A stretch of DNA of 64,000 bases from assembly GCF_900188235.1 (NCBI RefSeq), contig NZ_FZNT01000001.1, positions 310,001 to 374,000 of the forward strand, in the 5' to 3' direction. Below, in pieces: positions 11,001 to 17,631 of the stretch (the stretch's first letter is position 1; the number at the start of each line of letters is the position of its first letter). Source of the DNA: Lutibacter agarilyticus (GTDB taxonomy: Bacteria > Bacteroidota > Bacteroidia > Flavobacteriales > Flavobacteriaceae). The notes beneath the pieces were generated by a model, which saw nothing but the letters and a program-made list of their open reading frames with translations, ran no database searches and was not told the origin of the DNA. A program made the translations under genes and the position numbers.

Positions 11001-11470
11001 AAATGTTAAAACCTGAATTACAAGGTTTAGAAGATTTTGTTGATGGAATTGATAATGTTGTTGAAGCTCAGCAAAAAGTAGCACTTCGTTATTTTGAAGA
11101 TGGTAGTTTAGATGCTGCTATTCCACCTTTAAAAATATTATTACACATTATGGCGTATGGTACTTATGAAGGTAAAGAAATTAGTGATCCTTCATTAAGA
11201 GCTTATTTTGATAGAGATTATGTGTTAAATAGTGAGTGGTATAAAGAGCGTTTACTTATAAAACAACAAAAAGATATTAAATTCTACCAAAAACAAATTT
11301 CTTATTTAGAGAACTTTATTAAGGACGATAACAATTCAATTATAGTTGCGGAATTAGATTTATTAAATAAACTAAATAGAGTAATAGAGTTGTATAAAAA
11401 AGTAACTACTGATTCATATATAAAAGAATTAGAAGGTACTATTGGAGCAGATCCTTTATATAGAAAATAA
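8003..11470 (+). CDS. Large protein resembling PPi-type PEP carboxykinase
   Basis: This 1155-aa cytosolic-looking protein has no signal peptide or membrane segment. It contains a glycine-rich nucleotide/phosphate loop, VSGGGKSEISKS (about residues 491-502), followed by an acidic segment (IIDIDEDFKKAD). Other regions strongly conserved in appearance are WTGHTGCIILAP (about 262-273) and DNYFGYSKKEIKTQISY (about 332-348). The size of about 1150 aa and these motifs fit diphosphate-dependent phosphoenolpyruvate carboxykinase, which interconverts oxaloacetate plus PPi with PEP, CO2 and phosphate. The assignment is from memory of the family, and many homologues are simply annotated hypothetical. It is monocistronic, bounded by terminators. 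Confidence 0.55.
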   Translation: MSSNQVKTSQNRKDTVQYINLQLASLGQPLFQDKEDATEKFCNPKLQQLTGAFTKGFREKSRLLSKYLSPADSRIQDFINDYLKDIEFSKSYALPNDTLILNQKGHAREISLPPNGTSFVSENITSHRIKQGILNNPINDKRTTKGTFHIVEGDLPVPLDKIEVPKIAFAHFLNAALNPSEELKTLPFTANQADKAKVMVSLLMRPMVCPEVKGVISKKSLEVRFFAPGSLVSNLDFVESIFGNAGDPNLAHNDAALDPEHWTGHTGCIILAPQLKLLKKKDIGLPHFDAATDRQKHDGMCWKSEDELYNDGGAFKVTCRDDRGVVVTLIADNYFGYSKKEIKTQISYSANLFGLVEEEHAGGAIAFPRGVMGDIVDGTAFSGKFGNRFTFAEVKELLGDRIEINPANYAVDKKYPNLIYIPENAYINTNTNSITWTHNNKEQKLILSPLKTYIHPTGNKFKLEKHIAVSLWRIVNTSPEGIFCHKPCTVSGGGKSEISKSMLNAITYSPFNIIDIDEDFKKADEIIEFNYSKRWKNYDSTLPPSRTFLDKRRTLGSAVKLLTPSPNNSNEFNEFVSSIPVHIRSLVLFVKRLYRQDHESLNWKDCMSVEIVNGQKGTGLKYFKTDVVGSYVRIGFNQEGSWLLNKLRSDFSASQKIQLEDDISASITLPRNQFKNLNPEFKNKSLKVVANCESHLFQRPDEAIVRGYDEGAERDLVSDNVYLTNYELLTKKDAIEIYEDTINFDKYTQPVKDLILSVVESPNEEEYFSLPSHTRIVNGEPTKNPRYLERNIFIDETEDSYLGDIGVRLYRKIKSEDPVINVVNAVLPGRRNNPVDKEAGIRPLAVYNPIHYQETPELFMDFICSLTGKSPSTTGAGSEGALTKGPFNMLTPTTDLNNALLSHILTESNAFSTAAGYVGAENKVDHDISLLIPEIWARLEPNDRDPKLLIENGSLEKLEDFEFEGKKVLASRLGYRITSNFSLRCLNRLFDEPNAVFNEKMLKPELQGLEDFVDGIDNVVEAQQKVALRYFEDGSLDAAIPPLKILLHIMAYGTYEGKEISDPSLRAYFDRDYVLNSEWYKERLLIKQQKDIKFYQKQISYLENFIKDDNNSIIVAELDLLNKLNRVIELYKKVTTDSYIKELEGTIGADPLYRK

Positions 11471-11479
11471 ATTAAATAA

Positions 11480-11612
11480 GACTGTCTGAAAATTAAACTT
11501 TTCGTCAACCTGAACTTGTTTCAGGTTCTCTGAATAATTGGTAATCAACTAGGAGAGATTCTGAAATAAATTCAGAATGACGGTTTTTAGTTAATCTTCA
11601 GACAGTTTTTTT
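11480..11612. repeat. Long intergenic hairpin repeat / terminator
   Basis: GACTGTCTGAA at 11480-11490 pairs with TTCAGACAGT at 11597-11606, which is followed by seven T residues. Nested inside are two smaller palindromes, CCTGAACTTGTTTCAGG and ATTCTGAAATAAATTCAGAAT-like sequence. The element sits between the convergent 1155-aa gene and xerD. The inner motifs look like the short Flavobacteriaceae interspersed hairpins seen between genes. It may serve as a bidirectional terminator; I saw no second full copy in this window. Confidence 0.6.
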
Positions 11613-11620
11613 ATTAAAAG

Positions 11621-12517
11621 CTATTTTCTAGGATGAAATGTATTGATAACTTCTTTTAAAAAGCTTTTATCTACGTGCATATAAATTTCAGTAGTAGTAA
11701 TGCTTTCATGACCAAGCATTTGTTGTATAGCTCTTAAATCGGCTCCACGCTCTAATAAATGTGTGGCAAATGAATGACGAAAGGTGTGCGGACTAATTTT
11801 TTTCTGAATTCCAGATTTTTCAGTTAAATTTTTAACAATGGTAAAAATCATGACTCTTGATAATTTTTGACCTCTTCGGTTTAAAAATAAGGTATCTTCA
11901 AATCCCTTTTTAACAGCAATATGTGAGCGTATATCCTTCACATAAAATTGAATATATTTTTCAGTTTGAATATTAATAGGTACAAAACGTTGCTTGTTTC
12001 CTTTTCCAATTACTCTAATAAAACCTTCTTCAAAAAATAAATCGGAGAGTTGAAGGTTAATTAATTCTGAAACACGTAAACCGCAACTGTATAAAGTTTC
12101 TAAAATAGTTCTGTTACGTTCACCTTGTGGTGCACTTAAATCAATAGCACTAATTAATATATCTATTTCTTCTAAAGAAAGCGTATCTGGTAATTTTCTC
12201 CCAATTTTTGGTGATTCAATTAAATCGGTAGGGTTTTCTTTTCTGTAGTCTTCAAAAATTAAATAATCAAAAAAGTTTCGCAAGCCAGAAATTAAACGTG
12301 CCTGTGAGCGCGCATTTAAATCTTTTGAAACGGAATAAATAAATTGTTGTATATCATCATTTGAAATAGAAAGAGGAGTAATGGCTATTTTTTCTTCTTC
12401 TAAATAAATAATTAATTTTTTTACATCAGCACAATAACTTTCAATTGAGTTTTTAGCTAAGCCTTTTTCAATTTTTAAATATAGTTGATAATCATTTAAA
12501 GCATTTTTCCATTTCAT
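11621..12517 (-). CDS. xerD: Tyrosine recombinase XerD
   Basis: This 298-aa protein has an N-terminal SAM-like core-binding domain (about residues 5-90) and a C-terminal catalytic domain. All catalytic positions are visible: Arg in YSCGLRVSEL (about 150), Lys in the beta-hairpin (VIGKGNKQR), HTFRHSFATHLL (about 244-255), LGHESITTTEIY with the second His and the nucleophilic Tyr. XerD works with XerC at dif to resolve chromosome dimers. It is adjacent to aroQ, the usual flavobacterial context, and belongs to the core chromosome, not the island. Confidence 0.9.
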   Translation of the reverse strand: MKWKNALNDYQLYLKIEKGLAKNSIESYCADVKKLIIYLEEEKIAITPLSISNDDIQQFIYSVSKDLNARSQARLISGLRNFFDYLIFEDYRKENPTDLIESPKIGRKLPDTLSLEEIDILISAIDLSAPQGERNRTILETLYSCGLRVSELINLQLSDLFFEEGFIRVIGKGNKQRFVPINIQTEKYIQFYVKDIRSHIAVKKGFEDTLFLNRRGQKLSRVMIFTIVKNLTEKSGIQKKISPHTFRHSFATHLLERGADLRAIQQMLGHESITTTEIYMHVDKSFLKEVINTFHPRK

Positions 12518-12603
12518 ATTGTAAAAGTAATACTATGTAAGTAATATGTTTAAAGATATTTTAAAAATATAAATACAAAAAGTATTTTTTTGAAAAATTA
12601 AAT

Positions 12604-12611
12604 TATATTTG
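12604..12611 (+). promoter_or_regulatory. Bacteroidota -7 box upstream of outer-membrane barrel gene
   Basis: TATATTTG at 12604-12611 matches the Bacteroidota -7 consensus TAnnTTTG, 27 bp before the start codon. A TTG at 12590-12592 is too close for a standard -33 element, so only the -7 part is supported. Confidence 0.4.
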
Positions 12612-12638
12612 TTTGCATTTTAAATAATAAATTAAATT

Positions 12639-13262
12639 ATGAAAAAAATTATTTTAACAGTATTTATTGTTGTTTTTACAATGGTAAGTGTTCAGGGTCA
12701 AGCAGAGATTGGAATAAAAGCTGGTGTTAATTTTGCTTCTATTATGGGAGATACTCCCAGAGGACTTAGATTTAGAACAGCATATGACTTTGGTTTAGTT
12801 GCAGAATTTGAAACATCACCAAGCACCGCTGTTCAGCCAGAAATTATGTACTCAAGTCAAGGGTTTCATTATGATGGAGGAATAATAAATGGTGAAAGTA
12901 TAGCAGAAGATAATTATAAATTAGATTATTTAAACATACCTCTTGTATTTAAATATTATTTTAGTGAAGGAGCATCTTTTGAAGTTGGTCCACAAGTAGG
13001 ATTTTTATTATCTGCAAAAACTGCTGATGATACTATTAATAACGGAGACTTAAGAGATAATTTAACAAATGCATCTTTTGACTTTTTAGTTGGTTTTGGT
13101 TATAAATTTGACAATGGATTCAATTTAAATGCACGTTATGTTGGAGGTTTAACAAATATTTGGAAGGGTTATAATAGAAACCCACCACCAGGATATTGGT
13201 ACTATGATTATGGTAAAAGAAACAGTGTTTTTCAATTAACAGTAGGATACTACTTTAATTAA
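12639..13262 (+). CDS. Outer-membrane beta-barrel protein (PorT-like)
   Basis: This 207-aa protein has a signal peptide (about residues 1-20, ending VSVQGQ) and the EIGIKAGVNFA opening strand typical of PorT/outer-membrane beta-barrel domain proteins of Bacteroidota. Alternating hydrophobic strands follow, ending in an aromatic residue (YYFN). Such proteins are eight-stranded barrels of unknown ligand. A -7 promoter box lies just upstream and a terminator just downstream, so it is probably monocistronic. Confidence 0.85.
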   Translation: MKKIILTVFIVVFTMVSVQGQAEIGIKAGVNFASIMGDTPRGLRFRTAYDFGLVAEFETSPSTAVQPEIMYSSQGFHYDGGIINGESIAEDNYKLDYLNIPLVFKYYFSEGASFEVGPQVGFLLSAKTADDTINNGDLRDNLTNASFDFLVGFGYKFDNGFNLNARYVGGLTNIWKGYNRNPPPGYWYYDYGKRNSVFQLTVGYYFN

Positions 13263-13284
13263 TAAATCTATAAATATTTAAGAA

Positions 13285-13311
13285 AGGAAGCAATTTGCCT
13301 CCTTTTTTTTT
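13285..13311 (+). terminator. Terminator after PorT-like gene
   Basis: A GGAAGC/GCCTCC hairpin with one mismatch and an AATTT loop is followed by nine T residues, 23 bp after the stop codon. Confidence 0.75.
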
Positions 13312-13336
13312 GCTTAAAATTAATTACTTTTACAAA

Positions 13337-13753
13337 ATGAAAAAAATATTGATTTTAAACGGACCTAATTTAAATTTATTGGGTAGACGTGAACCTACAA
13401 TTTATGGAAGTTTAACTTTTGAAGAGTTTTTTGAATCGTTAAAAAAGAAATATGCCGATACTGATCTTGTTTATTTTCAAAGTAATATTGAAGGTGAATT
13501 AATTGATAAATTGCACGAAGTAGGTTTTAATTTTGATGGTGTTATATTAAATGCAGGGGCATATACACATACATCAGTTGCTATTGGAGATGCTATTAAA
13601 GGTATTGAAACTCCTGTTGTTGAGGTACACATTTCAAACGTGCATTCACGTGAAGATTTTAGACATACATCATACATTGCTCCAAATGCAAAGGGAGTAA
13701 TTGCAGGTTTTGGATTGCAAAGTTATGAACTAGCTTTAGAAAGTTTTCGATAA
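13337..13753 (+). CDS. aroQ: Type II 3-dehydroquinate dehydratase
   Basis: This 138-aa protein belongs to the shikimate pathway, converting 3-dehydroquinate to 3-dehydroshikimate. Family landmarks are complete: NGPNLNLLGRREP at the N-terminus, QSNIEGELIDKLHE, NAGAYTHTS, and VEVHISNVHSREDFRH. The start is placed at 13337 because the family begins with this Met; an upstream in-frame ATG at 13295 would lie in the preceding terminator. Length is normal for AroQ. Confidence 0.95.
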   Translation: MKKILILNGPNLNLLGRREPTIYGSLTFEEFFESLKKKYADTDLVYFQSNIEGELIDKLHEVGFNFDGVILNAGAYTHTSVAIGDAIKGIETPVVEVHISNVHSREDFRHTSYIAPNAKGVIAGFGLQSYELALESFR

Positions 13754-13786
13754 GACAGCTTTTTTGATTAAAGAAATATGAAGCAC

Positions 13787-13823
13787 AAAAAAAGGGTTGA
13801 AATTACTATTTCAACCCTTTTTT
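13787..13823. terminator. Bidirectional terminator between aroQ and barrel gene
   Basis: A perfect 12-bp stem, AAAGGGTTGAAA (13791-13802) and TTTCAACCCTTT (13809-13820), is flanked by A on the left and T on the right. It can therefore terminate transcripts from both convergent genes. Confidence 0.92.
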
Positions 13824-13843
13824 AGTTTATAAAATACAGATGT

Positions 13844-14680
13844 TTAGTCTTTAATAGGTTTTTGTACTTTACTTTCAAATGTATAAGCATAACCTACAGC
13901 AAACGACAGATTTCCCATATGTACAGTTCCGTAGATGTCTTTATCATTTTGTAAAGGTATTAACCCATAAGAGCCTCTAATGTCTAATAATAGTTCACTG
14001 TGTTTACTAATGGCTGCTGTAACACCTACACCAAACATAGCTCCAAAATCAATAGTACCTAAATCTTTACTAATATCTGTTTCAGCAGTTAAATCAACAG
14101 GAGGAAGGTCTACCAAAAACCAATCAGCTGGAGGATCTTGGGGATTAGCACGAACTTGCACAGGAGCTTGTTTTCCTTCATCATAATATAGAGAGCTTGT
14201 TCCACTGGTAACTTGTTTCGGGCTTAACATAAAATCAATATACGGACCACCATTTACATAAACCCCCCAAGTTTCCCCTAAATCCCATTCGTATTTTGCT
14301 AAAATTGGTATTTCTAAATAAGAAAAAACAGCTTTGTTATCAAATTCTGCATAAACAGGTTTACCAGCAGGTAAAAATGCAACTAATTCAGGCGGTAAAG
14401 TTGTTGGAGGGATCGGTTGCCAACCATTGCGTTCTCCTCCTTTTCTTAAAAAGCCTAATTCAGCCTTGATTGAAAATTGTTCTGTGATACCAAAATCCGC
14501 AAAAAGACTTCCGTCAAAACCAGTAACAGACTTATAATCTTTACTGTAAATATTGTTATCGGTACTTTTTAAATTAGGGATTCCTACACCGGCACGAATA
14601 CCGTATTTGTTGGTTTGTGCATAGCTAAAAACATTAGCTAACAAAAAAAATACCACTAAAATTTTGTTTAAATTTTTCAT
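13844..14680 (-). CDS. Outer-membrane beta-barrel protein
   Basis: This 278-aa protein has a signal peptide (about residues 1-21) and a PorT-like opening strand (KYGIRAGVGIPNL). The rest is strand-rich, with FSIKAELGFL, VYVNGGPYIDF and LLLDIRGSYGL, and ends near MGNLSFAVGYAYTF. It lacks recognisable enzymatic motifs. It is a probable outer-membrane barrel of about 12 or fewer strands with unknown substrate. It is convergent with aroQ and shares its bidirectional terminator. Confidence 0.82.
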   Translation of the reverse strand: MKNLNKILVVFFLLANVFSYAQTNKYGIRAGVGIPNLKSTDNNIYSKDYKSVTGFDGSLFADFGITEQFSIKAELGFLRKGGERNGWQPIPPTTLPPELVAFLPAGKPVYAEFDNKAVFSYLEIPILAKYEWDLGETWGVYVNGGPYIDFMLSPKQVTSGTSSLYYDEGKQAPVQVRANPQDPPADWFLVDLPPVDLTAETDISKDLGTIDFGAMFGVGVTAAISKHSELLLDIRGSYGLIPLQNDKDIYGTVHMGNLSFAVGYAYTFESKVQKPIKD

Positions 14681-14938
14681 ATTAAATTATTTTTCAAATA
14701 GGTTAGTCTATCAAATATAAAAATTTTATGAATGGAAAGATAGCTATTAAGAGGAAAAGGTGTTTTATTTTTTTAATAACATTCAAATTTCATTAAATTA
14801 AATAACTCAAATCAAATTGTAAATGTTCATATCTTAAAATTAAGTTTTTAATCAACCTCAAAATATTAGAGCAATTAAGTGTTTGTTATGTAACTTAGGT
14901 ATTGCATCATATTAAAATTATTGTTGAAATTTGATAGT

Positions 14939-14957
14939 ATGTTGAAATGTTCAACAT
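14939..14957. promoter_or_regulatory. Perfect palindrome upstream of PqqD-like gene
   Basis: ATGTTGAA (14939-14946) and TTCAACAT (14950-14957) form a perfect 8-bp inverted repeat around ATG, 22 bp before the start codon of the PqqD-like gene. It could be an operator for a dimeric regulator of the downstream operon or a small mRNA hairpin. Confidence 0.4.
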
Positions 14958-14979
14958 GTGCCACTTTAATTTAATTTTT

Positions 14980-15219
14980 ATGAGCAAATTAAACGCTTTA
15001 GCCATTAGCGACAATGGTTTTATATTTAAACCTTCCACAGGAGAATCTTTTATAACCAATGAAATTGGCCTGTTTATTATTCAGTTACTTAAATCAGGTA
15101 AAAAAGCCGATGAAATTATTCAAGAAATAATTCAAGATTTTGAGGTAGACAACTTAACTGCAGGGAAGGATTTATATGAATTTTTAGATTTTCTGAAAAA
15201 AGAAAATATGACCGACTAG
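14980..15219 (+). CDS. PqqD-like small protein
   Basis: This 79-aa protein resembles PqqD-family peptide-binding domains: a short beta start (LNALAISDNGFIF), the phrase STGESFITNEIGLFIIQLLKSG, then a helical tail with a D..L..FLDFLKKENM pattern. PqqD domains bind leader peptides in RiPP pathways, but stand-alone relatives exist in other settings. The start is placed at the second Met; an in-frame ATG at 14947 would fall in the palindrome. It lies 2 bp upstream of the ATP-grasp gene and so is the first gene of a six-gene operon. Confidence 0.65.
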   Translation: MSKLNALAISDNGFIFKPSTGESFITNEIGLFIIQLLKSGKKADEIIQEIIQDFEVDNLTAGKDLYEFLDFLKKENMTD

Positions 15220-15221
15220 TT

Positions 15222-16265
15222 ATGGAAAATAAAAAATTAACCATAGCAGTAACGGGTTTGAATAATATTGATAGCCCTGGTCCTGGTGTTCCGGTTATAA
15301 GAGCGCTAAAAAAGAGTGGAATGGATATTAAAATTATAGGCTTGGCTTATGAAAACTTAGAACCTGGAATTTATATGCCCGGCCTAGTAGATAAGTCTTA
15401 CTTAATGCCTTTTCCTTCCACAGGAAGTGAAGCTTTTTTAGAACGTTTAGCCTATGTTCATGAAAAAGAAAACTTAGATATTGTAATTCCAAATTTCGAT
15501 TCTGAATTGTTTTTGTTTATAAAATTCAACGACAAGTTAAAGCAAATGGGTATTCATACGTTTCTACCTACATTAGAACAGTTTGAAGAACGTCATAAAG
15601 ATAATTTACCGGAGTATGCTAGCAACTATAATATTACAGTTCCTGAAAGTAAACCTTTGGTAAATATTAAAGAATTAGAGAATTTGCCTAAACCGTTAAG
15701 CTATCCTTATTATATAAAAGGTAAGTTTTACGAAGCTTTCAAAGTTTCTAATTTGGCACAATCACAATATTATTTCAATAAATTATCCGCAAAATGGGGG
15801 TTGCCTGTTGTTGTTCAACAAGCAATTCAAGGAACAGAAGTTAATGTAATTGCGTTAGGTGATGGTGAAGGAAACACGGTTTCAGCAGTGCCTATGCGTA
15901 AGCAATATATTACAGACAAAGGCAAGGCTTGGGGCGGAATTACCATAAGCGATGAACGTTTACTTGAAATTACGCATGACATTATTAAAAAAACAAAATG
16001 GCGTGGCGCATTAGAACTTGAAATGATTAAAACCGATGATGGTGAATATTATTTAATAGAAATTAATCCTCGTATACCAGCTTGGGTTTATTTGGCGGTT
16101 GGTGCTGGTCAAAATTTACCTGAAATGCTTTGCAAATTAGCTTTGGGTGAAAAAGTTGAACCCGTAACAGCATATAAAACAGGAAAAATGTTTATTCGGT
16201 ATTCTTGGGATTTGATTGGAGACATATCCGATTTTGAAAAAATAATAGTGTTTGGTGAATTATAA
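15222..16265 (+). CDS. ATP-grasp ligase
   Basis: This 347-aa protein has an N-terminal pre-ATP-grasp Rossmann-like domain (about residues 5-110, with TGLNNIDSPGPG) and an ATP-grasp fold. Visible features are the Lys-containing strand YPYYIKGKFYEA, VVQQAIQGTEVNV, and the metal-binding segment ALELEMIKTDDGEYYLIEINPR (split here at about 265-286). It resembles carbamoyl-phosphate-synthase-like amino-acid ligases, which couple a carboxylate to an amine through an acyl phosphate. The substrate is unknown. The next gene encodes a PLP decarboxylase, suggesting a two-step modification of an amino acid or peptide. Confidence 0.8.
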   Translation: MENKKLTIAVTGLNNIDSPGPGVPVIRALKKSGMDIKIIGLAYENLEPGIYMPGLVDKSYLMPFPSTGSEAFLERLAYVHEKENLDIVIPNFDSELFLFIKFNDKLKQMGIHTFLPTLEQFEERHKDNLPEYASNYNITVPESKPLVNIKELENLPKPLSYPYYIKGKFYEAFKVSNLAQSQYYFNKLSAKWGLPVVVQQAIQGTEVNVIALGDGEGNTVSAVPMRKQYITDKGKAWGGITISDERLLEITHDIIKKTKWRGALELEMIKTDDGEYYLIEINPRIPAWVYLAVGAGQNLPEMLCKLALGEKVEPVTAYKTGKMFIRYSWDLIGDISDFEKIIVFGEL

Positions 16266-16275
16266 AATAAATGAG

Positions 16276-17622
16276 ATGAGTAAAAAAATATACGAACGTC
16301 CAATTCTTCGAAAAGTAGTAGAAGGAATACCTAATAAATTTGGTAGTTTAAAACGGTTAAGACCAATTAGTGAAATTGATGGTGTTGAAATAGATTCAAT
16401 AATTGATACCTATGGATCTCCTGTTTTTATTATTTCTGAAAACACCATAAGAGATACGTATAGAAGCGCTTATAGAGCATTTGCTACGCGCTATCCAAAA
16501 GTGCAGTTTGCTTGGTCTTATAAAACAAATTATTTAGATGCTGTTTGTAGAGTTTTTCATCAAGAAGGCGCTTGGGCTGAGGTAGTTTCAGGGTTTGAAT
16601 ACGAAAAAGCGATTGATAATAATATCCCAGGAAATAAAATTATTTTTAATGGTCCAGATAAAAGTAAGGAAGATTTAAAATTGGCAATCAACAATAATTC
16701 GCTAATTCATATTGATCATTTTGACGAATTAAATACCATTTTAGAATTACGAAAAGAACTAGATAAACAACCACAGGTTGCTATTAGAGTAAATATGGAT
16801 ACCGGAATTATTCCGCAGTGGGATCGTTTTGGATTTAATTATGAAAATGGGGAAGCTTGGAATGCTATTAACAGAATTTTAAGCAGTGGCTTAATAGATT
16901 TAATAGGTTTACACGTACACGTTGGAACCTATATAAGTACTTCAAAAGCGTATACTATTGCCATTCAAAAATTAGCAGATCTAGCAAATAAAACCTACGA
17001 CAGATTTGAGACTACCATTAGTTATATTGATGTTGGTGGTGGTTTTGCTTCACAAAACACTTTGCAAGGTGCTTATATGCCAGCAACAGATACGTGTCCA
17101 AGTTTTGATGATTATGCGCACGCAATAACTTCAGCAATGAATGAGGCTTCTTTTCCAAATAATGAATTTCCAACACTTATTTTGGAAACAGGTAGAGCTA
17201 TGATTGATGAGGCAGGTTGGTTGGCAGGTACCGTTTTAGCAAATAAAAGATTGGCTGACGGAAGAAGAGCAATGGTTATTGATGCAGGAATTAATTTAAT
17301 GTTTACTGCTTTTTGGTACGATTATGAAATTTACCCATTGCACGAAACAAGTTTTCAATCTGAACTAACCACAATTTATGGTCCTTTGTGTATGAATATT
17401 GATGTAATTAGAAAAAATATTAATTTCCCACTACTAAATAAAGATGATCGTTTTGTAATTAAACGTGTTGGTGCGTACACCATGACACAATGGATGCAGT
17501 TTATTACATATCGTCCAAATATTGTAATGATTGATGCTAATAAAGAAGTTCATGTAATTCGAAAAAAAGAAGACAAAGAAGTATTTAGGCAGCAAGAAGA
17601 AATTCCAAAACATTTACAGTAA
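16276..17622 (+). CDS. Fold-III PLP-dependent decarboxylase (LysA/ODC superfamily)
   Basis: This 448-aa protein has the alanine-racemase-like TIM barrel with the PLP-lysine in FAWSYKTNY (Lys83), LHVHVGTYIS, the glycine-rich phosphate loop DVGGGFAS, and ETGRAMIDEAG. It ends with a C-terminal beta domain (YGPLCMNIDVI, VGAYTMTQW). These are hallmarks of diaminopimelate/ornithine/carboxynorspermidine decarboxylases. The canonical substrate-specificity Cys motif appears only loosely (GPLCMN), so the substrate cannot be fixed. The start at 16276 is chosen over an in-frame ATG at 16252 because it avoids overlap with the ATP-grasp gene. Confidence 0.85.
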   Translation: MSKKIYERPILRKVVEGIPNKFGSLKRLRPISEIDGVEIDSIIDTYGSPVFIISENTIRDTYRSAYRAFATRYPKVQFAWSYKTNYLDAVCRVFHQEGAWAEVVSGFEYEKAIDNNIPGNKIIFNGPDKSKEDLKLAINNNSLIHIDHFDELNTILELRKELDKQPQVAIRVNMDTGIIPQWDRFGFNYENGEAWNAINRILSSGLIDLIGLHVHVGTYISTSKAYTIAIQKLADLANKTYDRFETTISYIDVGGGFASQNTLQGAYMPATDTCPSFDDYAHAITSAMNEASFPNNEFPTLILETGRAMIDEAGWLAGTVLANKRLADGRRAMVIDAGINLMFTAFWYDYEIYPLHETSFQSELTTIYGPLCMNIDVIRKNINFPLLNKDDRFVIKRVGAYTMTQWMQFITYRPNIVMIDANKEVHVIRKKEDKEVFRQQEEIPKHLQ

Positions 17623-17631
17623 AAATTTAGT

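Noticed and set aside
11621..12517. xerD as an integrase of the island
   Set aside because: It lies 15 kb outside the island borders beside aroQ, the normal chromosomal context.
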